From Piscirickettsiaceae bacterium (GTDB taxonomy: Bacteria > Pseudomonadota > Gammaproteobacteria > PS1 > Pseudothioglobaceae): a stretch of 20,134 nucleotides of DNA. The notes below the pieces were generated by a model that ran no database searches, was not told where the DNA came from, and saw nothing but the letters and a program-made list of their open reading frames with translations. This document shows positions 13,654 through 20,134 of this stretch, piece by piece (position 1 is the stretch's first letter; each line of letters starts with the position of its first letter). The translations under genes were made by a program, and so were the position numbers. Location: NCBI GenBank assembly GCA_012963565.1, contig DTVJ01000199.1, forward strand, positions 1 to 20,134. The letters run 5' to 3'.

Positions 13654-14106
13654 TACTCAGAACCTAGTTTGGTTTGATCGAAATCAAAGTAAAAATATTC
13701 CAAAAGACGTAAAAATTTGACTGTTTGATGAGCAATCATTGACGAAAAAGCTAAAATACCAGTTTAAATTGTTTTCTGTTAATACGGTGTCACAAAAGAA
13801 AATTACTCCGTGAAGGAGATTCTCGCTTATGATGGCATATGTGTTGAAAGAGAAGTTGAATTGCTAGGTGATGGAAATGCTGTTGTTTATGCTAGATCTG
13901 TCATACCTAAAACAATAGATACAGTAAAGCTATTAAATATCGGGACAAAGCCCCTTGGCGAAGTGTTATTTAATTCTTCCAACATATCTAGAGAGATGCT
14001 TCAAATTATAAATATAAAGAGGGCTTGGGGTAGGCGTTCAATTTTTACTGTTGGCGATACAAAAGTTTTGGTTAGTGAGTTTTTCCTAAATACTTTATTT
14101 TTATAG
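13646..14106 (+). pseudogene. ubiC: Chorismate lyase (UbiC-like) gene broken by a stop and a frameshift
   Basis: UbiC removes pyruvate from chorismate to give 4-hydroxybenzoate. Reading from ATG 13646 gives MIDTQNLVWFDRNQSKNIPK..., then TGA at 13718-13720, then LFDEQSLTKKLKY..., matching the E. coli UbiC segment WLLLEDSMTKRF with the TGA at the Trp position. Near 13799-13815 the frame changes (a 1-base loss or 2-base gain). The second frame then encodes VEREVELLGDG, VYARSVIPKT (active-site Arg), PLGEVLF, WGRRSIF and the final LVSEFFL (active-site Glu) up to the natural C-terminus. So all parts are present in order but two lesions separate them. A GTG at 13810 could start only a 98-residue C-terminal fragment. 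The gene overlaps apeH by 8 bp. Sequencing error is an alternative explanation. Confidence 0.85.
13674..13687. promoter_or_regulatory. FNR-type box inside the ubiC-like 5' end
   Basis: TTGATCGAAATCAA matches TTGAT-N4-ATCAA at all specified bases. It lies within codons for Trp-Phe-Asp-Arg-Asn-Gln of the ubiC remnant, 20 bp past the apeH stop. It may be coincidence or an internal oxygen-responsive control point. Confidence 0.35.
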
Positions 14107-14111
14107 TAATT

Positions 14112-14142
14112 TTAACAAAAGACGTGTTGGCGTACATATAAT
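14112..14142 (+). promoter_or_regulatory. Possible internal promoter before the dehydratase gene
   Basis: TTAACA (14112-14117) and TATAAT (14137-14142) are separated by 19 bp, slightly long. They lie in a 91-bp gap, unusually wide for this otherwise overlapping operon, and could restore transcription of the downstream genes behind the broken ubiC-like gene. Confidence 0.35.
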
Positions 14143-14197
14143 GAATTAAATTGATACAGAAAATGTATTATTCTAAATTTTATAACGTAAATATTTT

Positions 14198-14488
14198 ATG
14201 ATTTCATTTGACTTTATTGTAAGCAGCTCTCACCCATCTATTCCAGGTCATTTTCCTGGCAATCCAATTGTTCCAGGGGCAGTAATTATTGAAAATGTGA
14301 TTCAGGCCTTTTCTAGGCTGGATGATTTTAAAAAGGTTGTATCCATATCCACAGTAAAATTCATAAAACCTATTGCAACAAACCAAAGAGTTGATGTGCA
14401 TTTTCGCAGTATATCTGCTGAATTAATTGCTTTTGAGTGTGTTTCTGATAATGTAGCTTCAGTTTTAGGTCGTTTAAAAATAAGATGA
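14198..14488 (+). CDS. apeI: ApeI-like 3-hydroxyacyl-ACP dehydratase (hotdog fold)
   Basis: A 96-residue single hotdog-fold dehydratase that forms the double bonds of the polyene. The signature HPSIPGHFPGNPIVPGAVIIENV (12-34) holds the catalytic His18 and the conserved Pro-Gly turn of FabZ/ApeI proteins. The length is typical of ApeI and shorter than FabZ (about 150). No Shine-Dalgarno is evident. Its stop overlaps the next start (ATGA, 4 bp). In E. coli-type systems ApeI works with a partner dehydratase ApeP, which is not in this window. Confidence 0.85.
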   Translation: MISFDFIVSSSHPSIPGHFPGNPIVPGAVIIENVIQAFSRLDDFKKVVSISTVKFIKPIATNQRVDVHFRSISAELIAFECVSDNVASVLGRLKIR

Positions 14489-15378
14489 ACAACTCTAATT
14501 GGAAGGTAAGCAAAGAAAGAAGCACCCCTTTTGCATTGCGTACAATTTGTTGGTTGGCTTTAAATATTTCTCGTGGTTTTGCGAGGTTTTGGCTGTATCC
14601 AATTACTTTATATTTTTTTCTTACATCTTCTCAGGTTCGGCGCGCGTCAAAAAACTATTTGAAAAGAGTAGCACCTCTTGGTGATTATAATTTCATTCAA
14701 ACTCTTAAGCATATCTATTGCTTTTCTGCTGTTATTTTGGATAGGGTTTACTTTATTACTGGGAGGACATCCCAGTTCGATATAAAAATTTTTAATGAAG
14801 AACTTGTTTCGGAGTTGGTTAAAAATGATTCGGGCTTTATTTTGCTCGGATCCCATGTCGGTGGTTTTGATATTTTGCAGTATTTGACTCCAAAGCATGG
14901 TCAGGCAAAGATAATGATGGATATATCTCATAATTCAATGATTACTGACATTTTGTATAATCTTAACCCTGTTATGTTTAATGCTATTATTGATGCGAAT
15001 GGAGATAATGCCTTATTAAAAATAAAGAAAAGTTTGGATGAGTCTAGGTTTGTTGCTATATTAGCAGACAGGAGTGCAGATAATCAAAAATTGATTAAGT
15101 GCTCTCTTTTAGGGGGTGAGGTAAGTATTCCAAAGTTTCCATTTTCACTTGCGCATATCTTAAAAAAACCTGTAATTATTTTTTTTGGAATATATATGGG
15201 TGGTAATAAATATGAGATTCACTTTAAGAAATTAAGGGTTAGCTTTGAAGGGGGTAGATCTACTAGAGAAGCTGATATTGCAGAAGATGCTCATATTTAC
15301 ATGGATAACATCCAAGACATGCTTAAAAAGCATCCTTTTAACTGGTTTAATTTTTATGATTATTGGGAGGAAGGGTGA
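14485..15378 (+). CDS. LPLAT/HtrB-like acyltransferase of the APE cluster
   Basis: A 297-residue membrane-associated acyltransferase of the lysophospholipid/lipid A acyltransferase superfamily. An N-terminal hydrophobic segment (about 33-49) is followed by the catalytic motif SHVGGFD with His124-x4-Asp129. A second conserved block AILADRSADNQK (about 192-203) fits the LpxL/HtrB-like group. It would attach the polyene acid to a lipid or sugar-lipid, as APE pigments are bound in the outer membrane. It is coupled to its neighbours by 4-bp overlaps at both ends (ATGA upstream, GTGA downstream). In other clusters it is fused to the GT2 domain that here stands alone at 9482. Confidence 0.87.
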   Translation: MNNSNWKVSKERSTPFALRTICWLALNISRGFARFWLYPITLYFFLTSSQVRRASKNYLKRVAPLGDYNFIQTLKHIYCFSAVILDRVYFITGRTSQFDIKIFNEELVSELVKNDSGFILLGSHVGGFDILQYLTPKHGQAKIMMDISHNSMITDILYNLNPVMFNAIIDANGDNALLKIKKSLDESRFVAILADRSADNQKLIKCSLLGGEVSIPKFPFSLAHILKKPVIIFFGIYMGGNKYEIHFKKLRVSFEGGRSTREADIAEDAHIYMDNIQDMLKKHPFNWFNFYDYWEEG

Positions 15379-15938
15379 TACGCCAGTCTAGTTTTGTAGT
15401 TTTTTTGATAATGATTTTTTCTGGCGCTTCTTATTCGAGCCTTGGTGTCGATGATGTTTTTAATATGATTGCTAAGAATTCAGAAAAAACATTGAATTTT
15501 ACTGAAATACACAGTGAGACTATCTTCACTAAAGAAATTAAAGTTACAGGAAGAGTGTCTTTTAGCGATAGTGGTGCAATGAGTAAATATATCATAACCC
15601 CTAAAAAGTCTGAAATGCACATAGTAGGCGACACCCTTTCACTGATAAATAGTGATGGCGTAAGAAGTATTTCACTTATTAATTACCCCATTCTTGCAAG
15701 TAGTGTTAATGCTATAAGGTGGATTTTATCTGGTGAAAAAGATAAAGTTTCGGAGAATTATTCTATTGGCTACTCTCTCAGGGGTAACAATTGGACAATT
15801 AAATTGATACCAATAAATGAAGCGGTTCTGCTTAAGGTCTTAAGTATTACAATAGAGGGTAGTCATGGAAGCGTAGGTGTTATTACATTAACTAAAGCCA
15901 ATGGGGTTAATGTTTCGACAACATTTAGTAGACGGTAA
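15375..15938 (+). CDS. apeL: ApeL-like outer-membrane lipoprotein carrier (LolA fold)
   Basis: A secreted 187-residue protein with a LolA-like fold, a periplasmic carrier of lipid-linked cargo. The frame is open from TTG 15363, but GTG 15375 was chosen. It overlaps the previous stop as GTGA, has GGAGGAAGG just upstream and begins a clear signal peptide (IRQSSFVVFLIMIFSGASYS, cleavage near residue 20). The mature part follows the LolA beta pattern: NFTEIHSETIFTKEIKVTGRVSFSDSGAMSKYIITPKKSEMHIVGDTLSLI. In APE clusters this gene and the next (MMPL exporter) form a transport pair that takes the pigment across the periplasm. One base separates its stop from the exporter start. Confidence 0.85.
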   Translation: MIRQSSFVVFLIMIFSGASYSSLGVDDVFNMIAKNSEKTLNFTEIHSETIFTKEIKVTGRVSFSDSGAMSKYIITPKKSEMHIVGDTLSLINSDGVRSISLINYPILASSVNAIRWILSGEKDKVSENYSIGYSLRGNNWTIKLIPINEAVLLKVLSITIEGSHGSVGVITLTKANGVNVSTTFSRR

Positions 15939-15939
15939 A

Positions 15940-18231
15940 ATGAGAGTGATATACAAAAATTTTTTATTTTTTTTGGCTATTGTAAGTTCTGCCTGGTACT
16001 TGAATGGTAACTTATTAGTGGTTTCCAGTATTGAACAGTTTATGCCAAGTAATGTTCAAGATAAAAATGTAGAAATACTAATAAACCAATCTCAAAAAGG
16101 AGCTTTTGCTAATCTTGTTCTGGTGCAAATTTCAGATTCTGACGATAAAAATTTATCTCGATTAAGTAAAGAGTTAAAGTTAAGTCTGAAAAAATATACT
16201 AGCATTTTTGACTCTGTTATTAATACAGAAGAGCATGTTGATTTTAAGCAAGACGCTTTATTTAAATATCGATATTTATTGCATGATAGTAATTTTGACG
16301 CCAATAACTTGCACGATAGTTTTGAGCAATTATTAGCCACCTTTATAGCTAGTGCACCTGGTGAGTTTGTTGATTATTTATTAACCGATCCTCAAAAAGT
16401 ATTTCTGAATTATTTATCTTTAAACCAAGTTAAACCAGCCACTAAAGAAAAGCATGGTGTATGGTTTATTGGTAATAAGTCATTATTAATGGTGCAAATT
16501 CAAAAAGAATCTGGTTTTATTCAAAAAGATCTGGCCATAAACACCATAAAAGAATCTTTTATAGCGATCAACCCAGGGAATGCGAAATTACTGCTATCTG
16601 GCCCTAGTGTTGTAGCGGTTGAAACTCGAGCCCATATTAAAGAAAGTATTCAATATGTAAGCCTTGCCTTGGCTGTAGTGATGTTCTTTGTGTTTGTATT
16701 CATCTATAGATCGCCCTACCTGCTGTTACTAGCAATAACTACCCTATCAGCAGCTATCTTGTTTGCAATGTTATTGACGCAAATAATTTTCAGTCAGATA
16801 CACGGTATTGTATTAGCATTTGGCATTACCGCTTTAGGCGTGTGCTTAGATTATCCATTGCATATATTTAGTAACACATCGAGCGCCATCACAGCAACAA
16901 AAGCTGTTAAAAAAATATTAACCCCTCTTAGAATTGGCGCCTTAACCTCTGTATTTGCCTATGTCTCTTTAATGGGTACAGGTTTTGATGGACTTACACA
17001 ACTTGCTGTTTTTGCTATTGTTGGACTATTATCAGCACTCTTTATTAGTATCTACTTTATTCCTGAATGGATGAAGGAAAAAAAGATAAACAAAAGAGAG
17101 GTGTTAGCCGGAAGGTCGATATCGTTAACACACAAAGTATTAATTAGTTTTCTGGTAATTTTATTGCCTATAACTTTTTTGTTGCAACAGGATGATTTGC
17201 TTAACACGAGTATTTCTCAGTTAAACCCTGCTTCGGTAGAGTCTAAAAGAATTGATGCAGAACTACGTCAAGCATTGGGCGTAGGAGAGGTTGATCATAT
17301 CTTTTTAGCTTCGGATAAAGACTTGGATGCAACTTTAACAAAAACCCAAAAAGTTCAGCAAGAATTAAAGAGTCTTATCAAGACTGGTGTTATATCTGAC
17401 TCTGTTAGTGTGAGTACGCTACTTCCTAGTCAGAAAGTGCAGCAGTATCGAAAAAATGACTTACCCAACAAACAAGAATTGCTAAATAATATTTCTTTAG
17501 CTACAGAAAACCTGCCTTTTAAGAAGGGTGCATTTGATATGTTTGTTAATGATGTTGAATATAGCAGAACAATGCCTTTGCTCGGTTATCAGGATTTTGA
17601 GCATTCTATTATGAAAGACAGACTCCAATCGTTGCTATTTTTGCAAAACGATGCCTGGTACTCTATAACAAGAGTGGTGGACATTAAGAATATTGACATA
17701 TTTAACAAGCAGGTTGAAAAATCAAGCATTTTAAAAGAAACCTACTACTCTATCAGTACAGAAGTTAGCAGTATTATGAATGGTTATTTGAAAGAAACTT
17801 GGCTTAGATTGTTAATCATGTTGCTATTAATCCTTCTTGCGGTTCTTTATTTTTCCTATCTAAGTAAAAAGCGAATTTGGGTAATTGTCCCAGTTTTTTC
17901 AGGCGTTTTGATTAGCTTGAGTTTTCAAGTTTTATTAGGCAATAGTATCAATATTTTTCATTTGATGTCATTGCTACTAGTTGTAGGCTTAGGTTTTGAC
18001 TACAGCTTATTTTTCAATCAAGAGACGCAAAAGGAAGGTACGCCATCCAATAGTACTCATGCTATAATTATTAGCGCAATAACAACTATAATAATATTTT
18101 CTATTTTGGCTTTTTCAGAGGTGAGTATATTGAGTTCAATTGGACAAGTTGTTGTTGTCGGAGTTCTTAGTTGTTTTGTTGTTGCTAAATTTATTAGCAC
18201 TCCTACTTTAATTAACACTTCTGAATCATGA
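15940..18231 (+). CDS. apeM: ApeM-like MMPL/RND-family exporter
   Basis: A 763-residue inner-membrane exporter of the MMPL (RND) superfamily. Signal-anchor helix near residues 5-22, a first periplasmic domain, a helix bundle about 235-375, a helix near 405-422, a second periplasmic domain and a last helix bundle about 620-755. The two repeats carry the matching helix-4 motifs ALGVCLDYPLH (298-308) and VVGLGFDYSLF, with Asp residues suited to proton coupling. ATG 15940 was chosen over the 15901 frame start because it lies one base after the apeL stop and begins the first membrane helix. It overlaps the ketosynthase start by 4 bp (ATGA). It moves APE lipid toward LolA/ApeL. Confidence 0.9.
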   Translation: MRVIYKNFLFFLAIVSSAWYLNGNLLVVSSIEQFMPSNVQDKNVEILINQSQKGAFANLVLVQISDSDDKNLSRLSKELKLSLKKYTSIFDSVINTEEHVDFKQDALFKYRYLLHDSNFDANNLHDSFEQLLATFIASAPGEFVDYLLTDPQKVFLNYLSLNQVKPATKEKHGVWFIGNKSLLMVQIQKESGFIQKDLAINTIKESFIAINPGNAKLLLSGPSVVAVETRAHIKESIQYVSLALAVVMFFVFVFIYRSPYLLLLAITTLSAAILFAMLLTQIIFSQIHGIVLAFGITALGVCLDYPLHIFSNTSSAITATKAVKKILTPLRIGALTSVFAYVSLMGTGFDGLTQLAVFAIVGLLSALFISIYFIPEWMKEKKINKREVLAGRSISLTHKVLISFLVILLPITFLLQQDDLLNTSISQLNPASVESKRIDAELRQALGVGEVDHIFLASDKDLDATLTKTQKVQQELKSLIKTGVISDSVSVSTLLPSQKVQQYRKNDLPNKQELLNNISLATENLPFKKGAFDMFVNDVEYSRTMPLLGYQDFEHSIMKDRLQSLLFLQNDAWYSITRVVDIKNIDIFNKQVEKSSILKETYYSISTEVSSIMNGYLKETWLRLLIMLLLILLAVLYFSYLSKKRIWVIVPVFSGVLISLSFQVLLGNSINIFHLMSLLLVVGLGFDYSLFFNQETQKEGTPSNSTHAIIISAITTIIIFSILAFSEVSILSSIGQVVVVGVLSCFVVAKFISTPTLINTSES

Positions 18232-19415
18232 GTAAAATAATAAACCCTCTTAAGGTTTCTGCAAGTGCTTTAGTAAACGCACTTGGTACTGGCAAGATAT
18301 ATACAGTAGACGCAATGTTTAATGCCCGTAGCGGCCTGAAAAATTCTAAATATCCTGGCATGAACTTTGATACCTTTCTAGGTTTGGTAGATGGGGTTGA
18401 AAATGTTAAATTAGAAGATGAATTAATTGAGTTTGATTGCAGAAATAATAAGCTAGCCAAACTAGCACTAGATTCTGATAATTTTCGTGCGGAAGTTGGT
18501 AAGGCGATCATTAAATATGGAAAAAGTCGAATAGGTGTCTTTCTTGGTACTACCACTTCTGGTATTGCAGAAACTGAAAATGCCTATATTGGTAGAGATG
18601 AGGCGACAGGTAGATTGCCTAATATGAATATGCTTTGCACAGACAATACTAGCTCTGTTCAGAGGTATGTTTGCCGATCCTTGGGCTTAACTGGTGTAAG
18701 CATGGTTATTTCTACAGCCTGCTCATCAAGTGCAAAAGTTTTTGCTTCAGCCTATAGATCTATAGAGGCAGGGTTTTGCGACTCTGCAGTTGTGGGTGGT
18801 GTCGATAGCCTGTGTTTGACTACGTTGTATGGCTTTAACTCATTGCAATTAATATCTAAAGATATTTGCCAACCTTGGGACAGGGATAGAAAGGGAATTA
18901 ACATAGGTGAGGCTGCAGGCTTTGTTTTGTTAGAAAAAACTAACAACAATAGCGGTATTCAACTAACTGGCTATGGAGAAAGTAGTGATGCATATCACAT
19001 TTCTTCGCCACACCCTGAGGGTAAAGGCGGAAAAATAGCTATGGAGTATGCATTAGACGCTGCAGGTATTTGTGCCTCAGACATAGATTATGTCAATTTG
19101 CATGGCACAGCAACCCCTTCAAATGATTATTCTGAGTCTAGGGGATTGCAGTCAGTTTTTGGTGATAAAGTTGTATGCAGTTCAACCAAAGGCATGACAG
19201 GGCATACTCTGGGTGCAGCAGGTATTAATGAAGCAATTATTTGTACACTAGCTTTAGAAAATTCTATCATTCCAGGAAATGTAAATTTAAATAATGTTGA
19301 TGATCAGCTCCCTATCCAGGTTGTGACTAAAAGTATAGAAAAAAAACTAAAGCATGTTATGTCTAACTCGTTTGGATTTGGCGGCAGTAATTGCAGCTTA
19401 ATATTCTCATGTTAA
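18228..19415 (+). CDS. apeO: 3-oxoacyl-ACP synthase (KAS I/II type) of the APE polyketide system
   Basis: A 395-residue decarboxylating ketosynthase that extends the aryl starter by malonyl units. The full Cys-His-His set is present: Cys165 in ISTACSSSAKV, His292 in NLHGTATPSND and His326 in TKGMTGHTLGAAG. The GEAAGFVLLEK block (227-237) and the closing NSFGFGGSNCSL are also present. The N-terminal NPLKVSASALVNALG is the APE-type variant. It overlaps the exporter by 4 bp upstream and the next frame by 7 bp. An immediate partner resembling a chain length factor supports assignment as the ApeO-like catalytic subunit. ApeR is also a KAS-type enzyme and cannot be excluded. Confidence 0.85.
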   Translation: MSKIINPLKVSASALVNALGTGKIYTVDAMFNARSGLKNSKYPGMNFDTFLGLVDGVENVKLEDELIEFDCRNNKLAKLALDSDNFRAEVGKAIIKYGKSRIGVFLGTTTSGIAETENAYIGRDEATGRLPNMNMLCTDNTSSVQRYVCRSLGLTGVSMVISTACSSSAKVFASAYRSIEAGFCDSAVVGGVDSLCLTTLYGFNSLQLISKDICQPWDRDRKGINIGEAAGFVLLEKTNNNSGIQLTGYGESSDAYHISSPHPEGKGGKIAMEYALDAAGICASDIDYVNLHGTATPSNDYSESRGLQSVFGDKVVCSSTKGMTGHTLGAAGINEAIICTLALENSIIPGNVNLNNVDDQLPIQVVTKSIEKKLKHVMSNSFGFGGSNCSLIFSC

Positions 19416-20134
19416 ATAAAAATATTTATGTTAATGGGGTCTCTGTAGTTGCACCGGGGATGGAAAAGCCAGATGAACTGCAAGGAATTTTGAAGGGCAA
19501 TGTAAAGTGGATGCCTATTGAGCTATCTAGGATGATACCTTCCGCATTGCCAGCTAATGAGGCTCGTAGAACTACAACAGTTATTAGACTTGCATTAAAA
19601 GTCATTGAAACAATAGAATATAGGCCTAACACCTCAGTAGTCTTTGCATCATCAGAAGGAGATTTAGATATTACTGATAAGATCTGCAAGGCCTTGTCTA
19701 CCAAGGAAAAGATGGTATCCCCTACCTTGTTTCATAATTCTGTGCATAACGCCCCTGCAGGATACTTTTCAATCGCAGCTGACATGAAAACACCATCAGT
19801 TAGTTTATCTGCAGGAGATAATACATTTTCTGCAGGATTGGTTGAAGCTGTTTCTCAAGTGTTAGTTGAGAGTGGCGATGTCTTGTTGGTTTCTTATGAT
19901 AATACTACACCTGCAGACTTGGATGATTTTCGTCATTTTGACTATCCAGTTGGCATTGCTTTATTGTTGAGTGTAAATAAGAAATCTAGCACTATAGGTA
20001 GTATCGATGTCTCAGTTATAAACGAAAAAATGGATGTTACTCAATGTTTTAATGACTCCCTTGAGGTATTGAGAGTGGGCAATCCTATTGGACTAGGCCT
20101 GCCTTTAGTTGAGTCACTTATTAAGGGGGTTGAA
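19409..20134 (+). CDS. apeC: ApeC-like chain length factor / ketosynthase-like protein, cut by the right edge
   Basis: An open frame of 242 codons from ATG 19409 to the window end with no stop. It belongs to the ketosynthase-like N-terminal group (ketoacyl-synt_2) seen in APE systems. There is KS-like alternation (IYVNGVSVVAPG, TSVVFASSEGD), then LFHNSVHNAPAGYFSIA and SVSLSAGDNTFSAGLVEA (130-147). The nucleophile position, where a ketosynthase has Cys, reads Ser-Ala-Gly-Asp, so it cannot make its own thioester. This fits a chain length factor that pairs with the upstream ketosynthase. The family is about 240 residues, so only a few residues may be missing. It overlaps the ketosynthase by 7 bp, suggesting equal synthesis of both subunits. 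Confidence 0.82.
   Translation, partial: MLNKNIYVNGVSVVAPGMEKPDELQGILKGNVKWMPIELSRMIPSALPANEARRTTTVIRLALKVIETIEYRPNTSVVFASSEGDLDITDKICKALSTKEKMVSPTLFHNSVHNAPAGYFSIAADMKTPSVSLSAGDNTFSAGLVEAVSQVLVESGDVLLVSYDNTTPADLDDFRHFDYPVGIALLLSVNKKSSTIGSIDVSVINEKMDVTQCFNDSLEVLRVGNPIGLGLPLVESLIKGVE

Noticed and set aside
13718..13720. TGA read as Trp (alternative genetic code) or selenocysteine
   Set aside because: TGA ends several intact genes here (for example 14486-14488 and 18229-18231), and the same gene also has a frameshift, so decay or error is simpler.
13810..14106. Independent 98-residue gene starting at GTG 13810
   Set aside because: It covers only the C-terminal two thirds of a UbiC-like protein. 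The missing N-terminal part is found in another frame just upstream, so a broken longer gene explains it better.
14647..14931. Minus-strand open frame of 94 codons inside the LPLAT acyltransferase gene
   Set aside because: The forward frame holds the full catalytic motif. The reverse frame looks like random AT-rich translation.
15901..15939. Exporter start at ATG 15901
   Set aside because: It would overlap apeL by 38 bp and add a charged leader before the first membrane helix. ATG 15940 directly follows the apeL stop.
1..20134. tRNA, rRNA, CRISPR array or insertion sequence
   Set aside because: No cloverleaf with a TTCGA arm, no rRNA-like stretch, no spaced repeat array and no transposase motif were noticed.

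Overview
The window is an AT-rich (roughly one third G+C), densely packed bacterial region. It is most likely from a low-GC gammaproteobacterium. Reasons are a PagL-type lipid A deacylase, a LolA/MMPL aryl-polyene export module, a DUF4823-type lipoprotein, a chorismate-lyase (UbiC) relic and two perfect FNR-type boxes. The species cannot be named from sequence alone. No tRNA, rRNA, CRISPR array or insertion sequence was seen, and no stretch longer than 300 bases lacks a gene or gene remnant.

Layout. (1) 1-1311: a plsC acyltransferase, preceded by an in-frame scrap of a second plsC copy at the left edge, then a periplasmic cupredoxin-like protein and a gap holding an FNR-type box. (2) 1312-1875 (-): a PagL-like lipid A deacylase. 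(3) 2009-4272 (+): an ABC exporter (ATPase plus ABC-2 permease) whose permease carries an inserted SH3b-like domain. (4) 4277-8857 (-): a tight five-gene operon, read as O-methyltransferase, DarA, DarB, a small helix-turn-helix-like protein and a BtrH_N/DUF4872 papain-like acyltransferase. This is a dialkylresorcinol (DAR) module. (5) 8938-9384 (-): a lipoprotein, separated from the DAR operon by a strong intrinsic terminator. (6) 9482-20134 (+): a long aryl-polyene (APE) operon encoding GT2, a YdcF-like protein, a DUF4823 lipoprotein (interrupted), ACP, an ApeG-like membrane protein, an ApeH-like ligase, a UbiC-like chorismate lyase (interrupted), an ApeI-like dehydratase, an LPLAT acyltransferase, ApeL/LolA, an ApeM/MMPL exporter, a ketosynthase and a chain-length-factor-like protein cut by the right edge.

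Working model. UbiC would make 4-hydroxybenzoate, ApeH would load it on the ACP, and the ketosynthase/CLF pair with the dehydratase (and a ketoreductase presumed beyond the right edge) would extend it to an aryl polyene. DarB and DarA would condense fatty precursors to a dialkylresorcinol. The BtrH-type enzyme is the best candidate for joining the two halves into a flexirubin-type ester, and the ABC and MMPL/LolA systems would move the product to the outer membrane. The two arms diverge from a 97-bp region with a symmetric -10 sequence and two perfect 16-bp direct repeats, the best candidate control point.

Two genes of the APE arm are broken. The DUF4823 gene has an in-frame TAG where Trp is expected. 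The ubiC-like gene has a TGA where Trp is expected plus a frameshift. The pathway may be decaying, or the assembly may contain errors.
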